NCBI GenBank assembly: GCA_964640435.1
Contig: CAZXFJ010000005.1
Location: 1-34,020, forward strand
Source of the DNA: GWA1-39-11 sp964640435
GTDB lineage: Bacteria > Patescibacteriota > Microgenomatia > Levybacterales > GWA1-39-11
Direction: 5' to 3'
Length of the DNA: 34,020 bases
Position numbers and translations under genes: made by a program. The notes beneath the pieces are model-generated. The model was not told the origin of the DNA. It saw nothing but the letters and a program-made list of their open reading frames with translations, and made no database searches. Positions 16,755 through 24,121 of this stretch are shown here, one piece after another. Position 1 is the stretch's first letter, and each line of letters opens with the position of its first letter.

Positions 16755-18062
16755 CTTTTCCTTGAGTCCTGAGACGCTTGAACCCGGAGGGAGAAGAGTT
16801 CTAACTTTTCCAATTAAAAAGCCTATAATTTGAACTTTTCCTGACTTATAATCTTCAACTGCTTTTGGATTATTAAGAAGGGTTTGTTCAATTGCGTTTT
16901 TTAGTTCAACAGGGTCAACTTCCTTTGTTTGAACAGTAGCTTTGATTAATTCAATAAGTTCTGCAGGAACTGTATTTTGCCAATCTGGTTTTTTGTTAAT
17001 TATATAATTTGCAATTTGCTTTGCATTTAGATCAAATTTTGATCCGTCTTTTACTGCTTGCTCAAAATAGTCTGCAAGTTCGCGTTCTCGAGTTAAAATA
17101 TCCGCATCATATTCAGTGATAGAGAATTCTTTAACAAATCTTTCAAGTTTTGCATCAGGTAACTCGGGAATTTGTTCTTTTATTTCCTCAATTTGTTTGT
17201 CTGTGGTTAAAATTGGTGGAATATCAGGCTCTGGGAAATACCTGTAATCATTTGCTTCTTCTTTGAGGCGCTGTGATACTGTTGTGTTTTTTGCTTCGTT
17301 CCACCCGCGTGTTTCTTGAGCGGGCACTTCACCCTTTTCAAGAATTTCTGATTGTCTTACAATTTCCGTTTCAATAGCTTTTGCTACAAAGCGGAAAGAA
17401 TTAATATTTTTAACCTCAACCTTATATTTAGGTAACTCTTTCTCACCATCTTTTCTTAGAGATATATTTGGCTCAAGACGCATATCTCCCTTTTCCATAT
17501 CTGCGTTTGAAACATCGAGATATCGAACAATTTGTTGAAGTTTTTGTAAATATTGAGTAACCTGATATGAGTTTTCAAAATCAGGCTCAGTAACTATCTC
17601 TACAAGTGGAACTCCTGAACGGTTAAAGTCGATTAATGAAACAGAACCATCATGAGTTAGTTTTCCAGTATCTTCTTCCATGTGAACACGAGTAATACCA
17701 ATTTTCTTTTTAGTTTTTGATCCTTCCGCTTCATATACCTCAATATATCCATCAAGACCAAATGGCTCGTCATACTGAGAAATTTGATATCCTTTTGGAA
17801 GATCAGGATAAAAATAATTTTTACGATCAAATTTTGAATTATTTAAAATTCTACAATTTAAAGCAAGAGCTATCATTTCACACCATTCAATTGCTTTTTT
17901 GTTAGGAACAGGAAGTGCACCAGGAAGTCCTAGACAAACAGGGCAAGTGTGTGTATTTGGTTTTTGACCAAAATAGTTGGCAGAACATGCACAGAACATT
18001 TTTGATTCTGTTTTTAGCTCTACATGGACTTCAAGTCCTATAACTGGTGTATATTTGTTCAT
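16734..18062 (-). CDS. gatB: Asp-tRNA(Asn)/Glu-tRNA(Gln) amidotransferase subunit B
   Basis: A 442-residue protein, slightly shorter than the usual 475. It carries the N-terminal tRNA/kinase-like core (GLEVHVELKT at 9-18), a zinc site of Cys24, Cys26, Cys40 and Cys43, the YFYPDLPKGYQISQ segment near 83-96 and the activation-site motif HMEEDTGK at 127-134. The C-terminal 140 residues form the helical YqeY-like tail that holds the tRNA, ending in SGKVQIIGFLIGKV. GatB activates the misacylated aminoacyl-tRNA side chain with ATP, while GatA supplies ammonia. The ATG overlaps the stop of the small membrane-protein gene (ATGA), so it is tied to the gat operon despite the two inserted genes. Confidence 0.97.
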   Translation of the reverse strand: MNKYTPVIGLEVHVELKTESKMFCACSANYFGQKPNTHTCPVCLGLPGALPVPNKKAIEWCEMIALALNCRILNNSKFDRKNYFYPDLPKGYQISQYDEPFGLDGYIEVYEAEGSKTKKKIGITRVHMEEDTGKLTHDGSVSLIDFNRSGVPLVEIVTEPDFENSYQVTQYLQKLQQIVRYLDVSNADMEKGDMRLEPNISLRKDGEKELPKYKVEVKNINSFRFVAKAIETEIVRQSEILEKGEVPAQETRGWNEAKNTTVSQRLKEEANDYRYFPEPDIPPILTTDKQIEEIKEQIPELPDAKLERFVKEFSITEYDADILTRERELADYFEQAVKDGSKFDLNAKQIANYIINKKPDWQNTVPAELIELIKATVQTKEVDPVELKNAIEQTLLNNPKAVEDYKSGKVQIIGFLIGKVRTLLPPGSSVSGLKEKIEDVLK

Positions 18063-18301
18063 TTTTTTAATAGATTTTCCTTTCCTGTTTGTACAAAATC
18101 ATACATTACCGATCCAAAAAGTGTGGTGGCAATGCCAATTAGAGCTGCCCCCTCTTTAAGATTACCATCTGCTATTGAAGCAATTCCTGTCCCAGCACTC
18201 AAAATAACTGCCATATAGCTTAATTGCATTTTTCCTTTCATATGATTATCTTTTAATGCTTCATCTATAATTTCCCAATTGCTATATTCTCTTTTTTCCA
18301 T
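18059..18301 (-). CDS. Small two-helix membrane protein within the gat operon
   Basis: An 80-residue protein of unknown function. A charged N-terminus (MEKREYSNWEIIDEALKDN, about 1-25) precedes two hydrophobic helices at about 28-44 (LSYMAVILSAGTGIASI) and 48-66 (EGAALIGIATTLFGSVMY), then a basic tail. The start at 18301 lies just past the gatA stop; a longer in-frame form starting at 18352 would overlap gatA by 50 bases and is less likely. It is coupled to gatB by an ATGA overlap. I recognise no family. Being locked between gatA and gatB could mean it tethers the amidotransferase to the membrane, but this is speculation. Confidence 0.65.
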   Translation of the reverse strand: MEKREYSNWEIIDEALKDNHMKGKMQLSYMAVILSAGTGIASIADGNLKEGAALIGIATTLFGSVMYDFVQTGKENLLKK

Positions 18302-18302
18302 T

Positions 18303-19703
18303 TTATCTTTCAAAAACCTTTCTATCCTGAGTTTTTTCAAAAGCATTTCCAATTCTAAATAGTAATTGTTCTGAAAACTGAGGACCTAAGATTTGAAAAC
18401 CTGTTGGAAGTTCACCAATAAAACCAGAAGGAACGGAAAGCCCTGGAATTCCTGCTAAATTAATAGTAACTGTTAATGCATCTGATAAGTACATTTGCAA
18501 AGGATCTCCCATTTTTTCACCAAATTTCCATGGAAGAGTAGGTGAGACCGGAGTAATTATGGCATCCACTTGCGCGTAAGCTTTCTCAAAATCTTGGCGA
18601 ACTAAAGTTCGGACTTGCATCGCTTTTTTGTAGTACGCATCGTAATATCCAGCGGAAAGAGTAAATGTACCAAGAATTATTCTTCTAACAGCTTCATCAC
18701 CAAAGTGCGATCTATCTCTTCCATAACGAATACCATCATAGCGAGCGAGATTTGATGACACTTCAGAGGGTTGAATAATGTAGTAGACTGCAATTCCATA
18801 ATCTGTATGAGGAAGAGATATGTCAACAATTGTGGCTCCTAATTCTTCAAATTTCTTTTTTGTTTCCTCAAATCTTTTAGCAATTTCAGGAGATAGGCCT
18901 TTTTCAACATATTCACGTGGTACACCGAGCTTAAGACCTTTAACTCCATTATTTATTCCATCCAAGTAATTTGGAACCTCATTTTGAGTAGTTGTTGCAT
19001 CGAGTGGGTCATTACCTGCAGTAACTTGTAAGAAGCGAGCAGAGTCTTCCACGGTTTTTGTAAAATGACCAATAGTATCAAGTGATGATGCCATTGAGAT
19101 AATTCCAGAACGTGAGACAAGACCATAAGTTGGTTTTAATCCTACAGTATTTGTAAATGAAGCAGGAAGTCTTATAGATCCTCCAGTATCTGTTCCTGTT
19201 GAGGCGATTGTCATATCTGCAGCAACGGAAGCAGCAGAGCCAGAAGATGAACCACCTGGAATATATTCGGTATTCCATGGGTTTTTAGTTGGCCCAAAAT
19301 CAGAATTCTCACCACTTGATCCGTGTGCCCATGCGTCAAGATTGGTTTTTCCTAAAATAACGGCTCCAGCATCAAGAAGCTTTTTCGTTACTGTTGCATC
19401 ATATTGTCCAATGTAGTCTCTTAAAACATTTGATGCCGCTGTGGTTTTCATACCTTTGGTCATGAAAATATCCTTGAGAGCGATTGGTACCCCCAAAAGC
19501 GGAAGAGTAGATCCTTCTGCTCTTAATTTGTCAGCATTTTCTGCTTGCCTTAGTGCTTCATCAGATATTGTTATAAAAGCGTTTAAATCAGGATTGAGCT
19601 CATTGATGGCATCAAGACATGCTTGGGTTAGCTCAACGGATGTAAACTTTTTTTCCTCAAGTCCTCTTAAGCTCTCTGTAAGTGTTAATTGATTTAATTT
19701 CAT
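18303..19703 (-). CDS. gatA: Asp-tRNA(Asn)/Glu-tRNA(Gln) amidotransferase subunit A
   Basis: A 466-residue amidase-signature enzyme that hydrolyses glutamine and passes ammonia to GatB. The Ser-cisSer-Lys triad is complete: Lys77 (PIALKDIF), a serine in GGSSSGSA at 150-157, and the nucleophile Ser176 in GTDTGGSIRLPAS. C-terminal PSGFIGELPTGFQILGP is the usual substrate-loop region. With gatC and gatB nearby, the complete complex can be made here, implying that this organism makes Gln-tRNA(Gln) and/or Asn-tRNA(Asn) by transamidation instead of direct charging. The ATG overlaps the stop of the preceding acetyltransferase gene by four bases. Confidence 0.98.
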   Translation of the reverse strand: MKLNQLTLTESLRGLEEKKFTSVELTQACLDAINELNPDLNAFITISDEALRQAENADKLRAEGSTLPLLGVPIALKDIFMTKGMKTTAASNVLRDYIGQYDATVTKKLLDAGAVILGKTNLDAWAHGSSGENSDFGPTKNPWNTEYIPGGSSSGSAASVAADMTIASTGTDTGGSIRLPASFTNTVGLKPTYGLVSRSGIISMASSLDTIGHFTKTVEDSARFLQVTAGNDPLDATTTQNEVPNYLDGINNGVKGLKLGVPREYVEKGLSPEIAKRFEETKKKFEELGATIVDISLPHTDYGIAVYYIIQPSEVSSNLARYDGIRYGRDRSHFGDEAVRRIILGTFTLSAGYYDAYYKKAMQVRTLVRQDFEKAYAQVDAIITPVSPTLPWKFGEKMGDPLQMYLSDALTVTINLAGIPGLSVPSGFIGELPTGFQILGPQFSEQLLFRIGNAFEKTQDRKVFER

Positions 19704-20200
19704 AATGCTTTAATCATCGTCATTTTTATGTCTTCATAACCGTTTCTTTCATAAAAATTGTGAGCCTTCGTATTAGGTCCAAACACATCGAGCTCTGAAT
19801 GCGTGCAATCTTTTGATCTAAAATAATCTTCTGCCCTTTTTATAAGTGCCTCACCAACACCCTGACTTCTATATGGTCCAGATACAAACAATGATTCAAG
19901 ATGACCAAGTCTCATTGGTATCGTAGTTAGTGCTTCTTCTTCACTTTGTTCGCGAATATACATGGCAGCAAAACCTACAATAAGAGTTTCTGCTTCTGCA
20001 ACATACATTGCGCCATCATGTTTTTTAATTAGTTCAAGGTTCTTATCGAGATAATATTTGGCAACAGCATCAGTATCTTGATCCACTTTTTGCCATTTAT
20101 CAAATTCTTCAAAAAAATCAGAAAATTCCGTATTTAATTCCAAAATTCTGTTATAGTCTGTATCAACGTAATTTCTTATTGAAAACTCTTTATCTGTCAT
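19700..20200 (-). CDS. GNAT family N-acetyltransferase inserted in the gat operon
   Basis: A 166-residue GNAT enzyme. The acetyl-CoA pyrophosphate loop is RSQGVGEALI near 111-120, preceded by the strand LGHLESLFVSGPY, and the terminal ELDVFGPNTKAHNFYERNGY matches motif B of the family. The N-terminal half is acidic and rich in Asp/Glu. The substrate is unknown: small amines, antibiotics and protein N-termini or lysines are all possible for this fold. It starts two bases after the gatC stop and ends with a four-base overlap into gatA, so it is translated with them. The location suggests a link with tRNA or translation, but that is only inferred. Confidence 0.85.
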   Translation of the reverse strand: MTDKEFSIRNYVDTDYNRILELNTEFSDFFEEFDKWQKVDQDTDAVAKYYLDKNLELIKKHDGAMYVAEAETLIVGFAAMYIREQSEEEALTTIPMRLGHLESLFVSGPYRSQGVGEALIKRAEDYFRSKDCTHSELDVFGPNTKAHNFYERNGYEDIKMTMIKAL

Positions 20201-20202
20201 AA

Positions 20203-20487
20203 TTATTCACTTTCGAGAATGGCCTTAACTTCAAACATTCCATTTTTTTGTGATTTGGTTCCTGACACGGCGATTTCTTGTGAGAGAGATGAGCCAGCTA
20301 CATCTTCACGAGTAACATTTTCAAGTCCAGTCACCTGGGAAGTCATTTCGACATCTTTTGTATACACTTTTGATAGCTGGTCGACATAACCCAATATTTC
20401 ATTCAATTGATTTTCAAACTTTTCTTTATCGTCAGGTTTAATCTTGAGGTTTGCGAGTTTGGCAACGTGGTCGAGGTCTATTTTCAT
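20203..20487 (-). CDS. gatC: Asp-tRNA(Asn)/Glu-tRNA(Gln) amidotransferase subunit C
   Basis: A 94-residue protein of the usual length. The N-terminal pattern VAKLANLKIKPDDKEKFENQ (8-27) and then LNEILGYVDQLSKV are the recognised GatC helices; the remainder is the extended strand that wraps around GatA and GatB. It is the first gene of a gatC-GNAT-gatA-small TM-gatB unit and is preceded by its own promoter, TTGCAG-17-TATAAT, ending six bases before the ATG, so its message is predicted leaderless. No Shine-Dalgarno exists. Confidence 0.93.
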   Translation of the reverse strand: MKIDLDHVAKLANLKIKPDDKEKFENQLNEILGYVDQLSKVYTKDVEMTSQVTGLENVTREDVAGSSLSQEIAVSGTKSQKNGMFEVKAILESE

Positions 20488-20493
20488 GAATAG

Positions 20494-20522
20494 ATTATAT
20501 TTGAATTGAAGCTGAACTGCAA
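20494..20522 (-). promoter_or_regulatory. Promoter of the gatC-gatA-gatB unit
   Basis: The minus strand has TTGCAG (20517-20522), a 17-base spacer and a perfect TATAAT (20494-20499). The -10 box ends six bases before the gatC ATG, so transcription should start at or next to the start codon. It fills the 39-base gap after gatD. Confidence 0.78.
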
Positions 20523-20526
20523 TAAA

Positions 20527-21282
20527 CTATTTAATTTTCGAAATTATTACATCCCGAGCTTTTTGTTCAATCGAATCATCGAGTGATTCTAGTTTAAATC
20601 TTTCGCCATATTTTTTCTCAATTGCAATTCGAAGAAGTTCGTCAGCGAGCTGAGGGTTTTTGGGCAAGATGGGGCCGTGTAGATATGTTCCAAAAGAATT
20701 TTTATATATTATTCCTTCTGTTTTATCGTCTGCATTATTTCCATGACCATTTATAACTTTTCCAAGTGCCATTGATTTATCATCAAGATAAGTTCTTCCG
20801 CCGTGATTTTCAAATCCTACTAACTGATAGTCGCTCAAGTGATCGATATTTGTTTCAACTAACACATTTCCAATGAGGCGTTTAGCAGCATCTCCTGGAT
20901 TTTCAGTATAGAGTGGAAAAACTCCTAGTCCATCAAGTTTTTTTCCATCTGCTGTTTTGTAATATTTTCCTAAAAATTGATATGCACCACATATGTAAAG
21001 CCCCGGGGTGCTGTCTTCAATTTTTTTAATTAAAATCTTACCCTTTTTGTCTTGTAGATCGCGATTAACTATTTCTTGTTGTGTATCCTGTGCACCACCC
21101 ATAAATAAGATGTCACAGCTTTCAAGTTTTTTCTCATTTGTCGAAACAAATATCTGTTCAACATTGATATCAATTCCTCTCCATTCTGAACGTTTTGATA
21201 AAACAATAATATTTCCGCGATCGCCATACGTATTCATCAAATCCGGATATAACCAGCCAATTGTTAATGATAATTTTTTCAT
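20527..21282 (-). CDS. gatD: Lipid II isoglutaminyl synthase, glutaminase subunit GatD
   Basis: A 251-residue class I glutamine amidotransferase of the CobB/CobQ type. The nucleophile is Cys98 in GLYICGAYQFLG, and the histidine is His202 in FGTYLHGPILPKNP; the N-terminal YPDLMNTYGDRGNII is typical of GatD. It cuts glutamine and passes ammonia to MurT, which amidates the alpha-carboxyl of D-Glu in lipid II, yielding D-iGln. The stop of murT overlaps its ATG by four bases, so the pair is made together. The start is firm because of that overlap and because the N-terminal strand begins at once. Confidence 0.93.
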   Translation of the reverse strand: MKKLSLTIGWLYPDLMNTYGDRGNIIVLSKRSEWRGIDINVEQIFVSTNEKKLESCDILFMGGAQDTQQEIVNRDLQDKKGKILIKKIEDSTPGLYICGAYQFLGKYYKTADGKKLDGLGVFPLYTENPGDAAKRLIGNVLVETNIDHLSDYQLVGFENHGGRTYLDDKSMALGKVINGHGNNADDKTEGIIYKNSFGTYLHGPILPKNPQLADELLRIAIEKKYGERFKLESLDDSIEQKARDVIISKIK

Positions 21283-22583
21283 AAGATTGCTTTTCCTGTT
21301 AATATTTTTCTTGTTTCAAGCATTGCAGAGTATGTTGGCATTATAAAGAGTGTTTCATCAGGCTTTGTTGCTGCGATTGATTGATCTATTGCAGTTTGTA
21401 AATCTGGGATAATATTTGTATCAAGTTTTCTGTTTCCAAGATACTTTATTCGTAAACCCATATCATATGTTCGATCTCCTGAAACGAACACTTCTAAATC
21501 TTTTGGAATATTTTCAAAGTCTACATCCCAAATCCACGATACATCAGTGCCATCCGGAATTCTGTCGTTTAAAACAAGTAACACATTACCTTTTTTATTT
21601 GCCGAGGCAATTGCGTCAATTGATTGATTTGCGCCAGCTGGGTTTTTAGAAAGAAGAATAATCACTTCACGATTTTTGTATCTAATAACTTCTTGTCGAC
21701 CAAAGGCAGGTTTAAAGTCTACTAGGGCGAGAATAATATCCTTTATGGAGATACCAAATACCATGTGGGCAACAATTGCCGCTGCATTTTGATTATAGAC
21801 ATTGTAGAGACCCATAAGTGGCTGAGGAAGATCTGGAAATGTTTCTGTTTCATGATTTGTGTATTGGCAATTTGGACATGCAAACTTACCGAGATGAGAG
21901 TAAGCAACTTTTGAGTATTTGAGTTTTTCTCCACAATTAGGACAATATGTAAAGTCGACATCATAACCAACTTCTTTCTTTTTCATTAATTTTTCATCCA
22001 GTCCAAAATAGTAGCGAACTAAAGTTGAATCATTTGCTATGTCAGCAAGTTTTGGGTCATCTCCGTTGGTAAATATAGTTGTATTGGTAGGAAGAGATGC
22101 AAGAGCCTTATCCCATTTTTTAGCAACTGTATTTACTTCTCCATATCGATCCAGCTGATCTCGGAAAAGATTAAGTAATACGATTGAAAGCTTTGAATTT
22201 TCCATTTGTTTTACAGCTTCTCCCACATTATTCTCATCTACTTCAAAAATTGCTGCATCAAAATTTATTTTTCCAAAAATAGAACAGTTACTTATTAGCG
22301 TTGAAGCAACTCCATTAAGTAGATTTGCACCAGCTTCATTTCTGAAAGCTTTTAATTTTGCCTGCTCAAGCATTTTTTGAAGCATAAGTGATGTTGTAGT
22401 TTTTCCATTAGTTCCAGCAACTAAAATTATTTGAAGTTTTGGATTTTTCTTTAAAATATCACGCACGAAATTATTATTTGTTTCCATTGCAATATGTCCT
22501 GGCCAAGTAGATCCTGAACCTAATTTAAAAGTTTTTGAAATCCAAAGTGTTATCTTACCGAATATAATAAGAAGAATATTCAT
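21279..22583 (-). CDS. murT: Lipid II isoglutaminyl synthase, Mur ligase-like subunit MurT
   Basis: A 434-residue Mur-ligase family protein. It has a hydrophobic N-terminal stretch, the ATP-binding P-loop AGTNGKTTT at 56-64, the central segment FEVDENNVGEAV near 113-124, and a zinc ribbon with Cys214, Cys217, Cys236 and Cys239 (CPNCGEKL ... CPNCQYTN) that marks MurT. The C-terminal part is the DUF1727 region. MurT activates the glutamate side of the stem peptide with ATP and receives ammonia from GatD. The enzyme pair is best known from Gram-positive bacteria. It has its own promoter: a perfect TATAAT six bases before the ATG, so a leaderless message is predicted. Confidence 0.93.
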   Translation of the reverse strand: MNILLIIFGKITLWISKTFKLGSGSTWPGHIAMETNNNFVRDILKKNPKLQIILVAGTNGKTTTSLMLQKMLEQAKLKAFRNEAGANLLNGVASTLISNCSIFGKINFDAAIFEVDENNVGEAVKQMENSKLSIVLLNLFRDQLDRYGEVNTVAKKWDKALASLPTNTTIFTNGDDPKLADIANDSTLVRYYFGLDEKLMKKKEVGYDVDFTYCPNCGEKLKYSKVAYSHLGKFACPNCQYTNHETETFPDLPQPLMGLYNVYNQNAAAIVAHMVFGISIKDIILALVDFKPAFGRQEVIRYKNREVIILLSKNPAGANQSIDAIASANKKGNVLLVLNDRIPDGTDVSWIWDVDFENIPKDLEVFVSGDRTYDMGLRIKYLGNRKLDTNIIPDLQTAIDQSIAATKPDETLFIMPTYSAMLETRKILTGKAIL

Positions 22584-22589
22584 ATAAAT

Positions 22590-22595
22590 ATTATA
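22590..22595 (-). promoter_or_regulatory. -10 box of the murT-gatD unit
   Basis: A perfect TATAAT on the minus strand in the 18-base gap after htpX, ending six bases before the murT ATG. No good -35 was found, since it would lie inside the end of htpX. Leaderless start predicted. Confidence 0.6.
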
Positions 22596-22601
22596 ACGAA
22601 A

Positions 22602-23504
22602 TTACATCTCGCGAAGAAGTCTAACTCTTTCTTCAATTGGAGGGTGGGTAGAGAAGAGATTAACAAACCATTGTCCACGAGACTTTTTTGTATCAGTTTT
22701 GTATGGATTTTCAATATAAAAATGAGCTGTTGAAGTTGAAGCATGTTTTAATACATGTTTATCTCCCGATATTTTAAGAAGAGCATCCGCAAGGCCGTCA
22801 GGATAACGAGTAAGTAGTGCGCCTGATGCATCTGCCAAAAACTCACGTCTTCTAGATATTGCAAGTTGAATAAGACTTGCTGCAATTGGTGCAAGAATTG
22901 CGGCTACAATTGCCAATACCATAAATATCTGATTTGACTGTCTATTATCATCATCACCTCGAAACCAGGTAAGTCTCATAAATACATCAGCGAGAATTGC
23001 TATCGATCCCACAAGAATTGAAACAATTCCCATCAACCTTGTATCGTAATTCCCAACATGGGACAGCTCATGAGCTAAAACACCTTCGAGTTCGATCTTA
23101 TTGAGTTTTTCTAAAAGTCCTGTTGTTGCAGCAACAACTGCGTGTTTAGGATCACGTCCTGTTGCGAAAGCATTAGGAGCAGGATCCTCTACAACATATA
23201 CTTTTGGCATTGGAAGCCCCGCAGCAATAGAAAGATTTTCTACAGATGTATATAAAGTATGATATGTTTTTTTGTCCGCTGGCTTTGCTCCAGACATTGA
23301 AAGAACTATCTTATCGGAGTTGTAATATGAGAAGAATGAAATGAGCCCTGAAATTATTAGCATCCCGCCAGCCCATGACCAGCCGTAGCCGAGTGCATTA
23401 CCAAGAAGAACAGATACGGCCACAAAAAATGACATGAAGCCAATCATAATCATCCAAGTTTTCAGCTTGTTTGATCCTATTTGGTTATAAATCGTCGTTG
23501 CCAT
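22602..23504 (-). CDS. htpX: Membrane zinc metalloprotease HtpX
   Basis: A 300-residue M48 protease. Two N-terminal helices (about 16-38 and 45-62) and a further pair near 155-200 anchor it in the membrane. The zinc motif is HELSH at 145-149, and the third ligand is the Glu in REFLADASGALL near 216. It degrades damaged or misfolded membrane proteins. The segment DPAPNAFATGRDPKHAVVAATTGLL is the standard HtpX approach to the active site. It follows lemA by 29 bases with no independent promoter or Shine-Dalgarno, and the lemA-htpX pair is common in bacteria. Confidence 0.95.
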   Translation of the reverse strand: MATTIYNQIGSNKLKTWMIMIGFMSFFVAVSVLLGNALGYGWSWAGGMLIISGLISFFSYYNSDKIVLSMSGAKPADKKTYHTLYTSVENLSIAAGLPMPKVYVVEDPAPNAFATGRDPKHAVVAATTGLLEKLNKIELEGVLAHELSHVGNYDTRLMGIVSILVGSIAILADVFMRLTWFRGDDDNRQSNQIFMVLAIVAAILAPIAASLIQLAISRRREFLADASGALLTRYPDGLADALLKISGDKHVLKHASTSTAHFYIENPYKTDTKKSRGQWFVNLFSTHPPIEERVRLLREM

Positions 23505-23533
23505 AGTGAAGATCGATCAGAGGTGATAATCGA

Positions 23534-24085
23534 TTAAAATTTGACTTTAACTTCTTTTTTCTCTGCTTCAGTTGCTGCAAAGAATTCGGCAGGGGTAAAT
23601 CCAAATTGTTTTGCTATAAGATTTCCTGGGAATTGTTTTATCGTTGTATTAAACGAGAGAACATTTGAGTTATAGAACTGTCTTGAGTATGAAATTTTGT
23701 TTTCGGTATCTGTTAATTCCTGCTGTAGGTTTAAAAAGTTTTCACTTGCTTTAAGGTCTGGGTATGCCTCTGCAACAGCAAAAATGGATTTTAGAGCTTC
23801 TTCGATTTGATTGTTGGCTTGTGCTTTTTCTTTTAGGTTTCCAGCTTTTAGCATTGCAGATCGAGCCTTTGTAACTTCCTCAAAGACACTCTTTTCATGT
23901 TTTGCGTATCCTTTAACTGATTCAACAAGGTTTGGGATTAGGTCATTTCGACGTTTAAGTTGTACGTCAATTTGAGAGAGTGCTTCCTTAATTCTTTCGC
24001 GAAGAACAACAAGGTTGTTGTATGTAAACCAAAGATAAACGAGGGCAATTAATATTACTACTCCGAGGATTAAAACAATATTCAT
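23534..24085 (-). CDS. lemA: LemA family membrane protein
   Basis: A 183-residue protein with an N-terminal helix (about 2-22, MNIVLILGVVILIALVYLWF) followed by a long helical bundle. The family hallmarks ALSQIDVQLKRRNDLIPNLV (about 36-55), ESVKGYAKHEKSVFEEVTKA and the C-terminal NSNVLSFNTTIKQFPGN are all present. LemA proteins are common and of unsettled function; some work in envelope stress or localise HtpX. I placed the start at the second in-frame ATG (24085) because the only promoter, TTGACT-16-TAAGAA, ends seven bases before it. The upstream ATG at 24091 would add only MG. It is followed by htpX. Confidence 0.9.
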   Translation of the reverse strand: MNIVLILGVVILIALVYLWFTYNNLVVLRERIKEALSQIDVQLKRRNDLIPNLVESVKGYAKHEKSVFEEVTKARSAMLKAGNLKEKAQANNQIEEALKSIFAVAEAYPDLKASENFLNLQQELTDTENKISYSRQFYNSNVLSFNTTIKQFPGNLIAKQFGFTPAEFFAATEAEKKEVKVKF

Positions 24086-24092
24086 ACCCATA

Positions 24093-24120
24093 TTCTTACA
24101 TATGTGGCTTCTTAAGTCAA
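24093..24120 (-). promoter_or_regulatory. Promoter of lemA-htpX
   Basis: TTGACT (24115-24120) with a 16-base spacer to a weak -10, TAAGAA (24093-24098), on the minus strand. The -10 ends seven bases before the inner ATG at 24085, so another near-leaderless start is predicted. The -10 is poor, so confidence is moderate. Confidence 0.5.
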
Positions 24121-24121
24121 A

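Noticed and set aside
18302..18352. Longer start of the small membrane protein inside gatA
   Set aside because: It overlaps gatA by 50 bases; the ATG at 18301 directly after the gatA stop is simpler.
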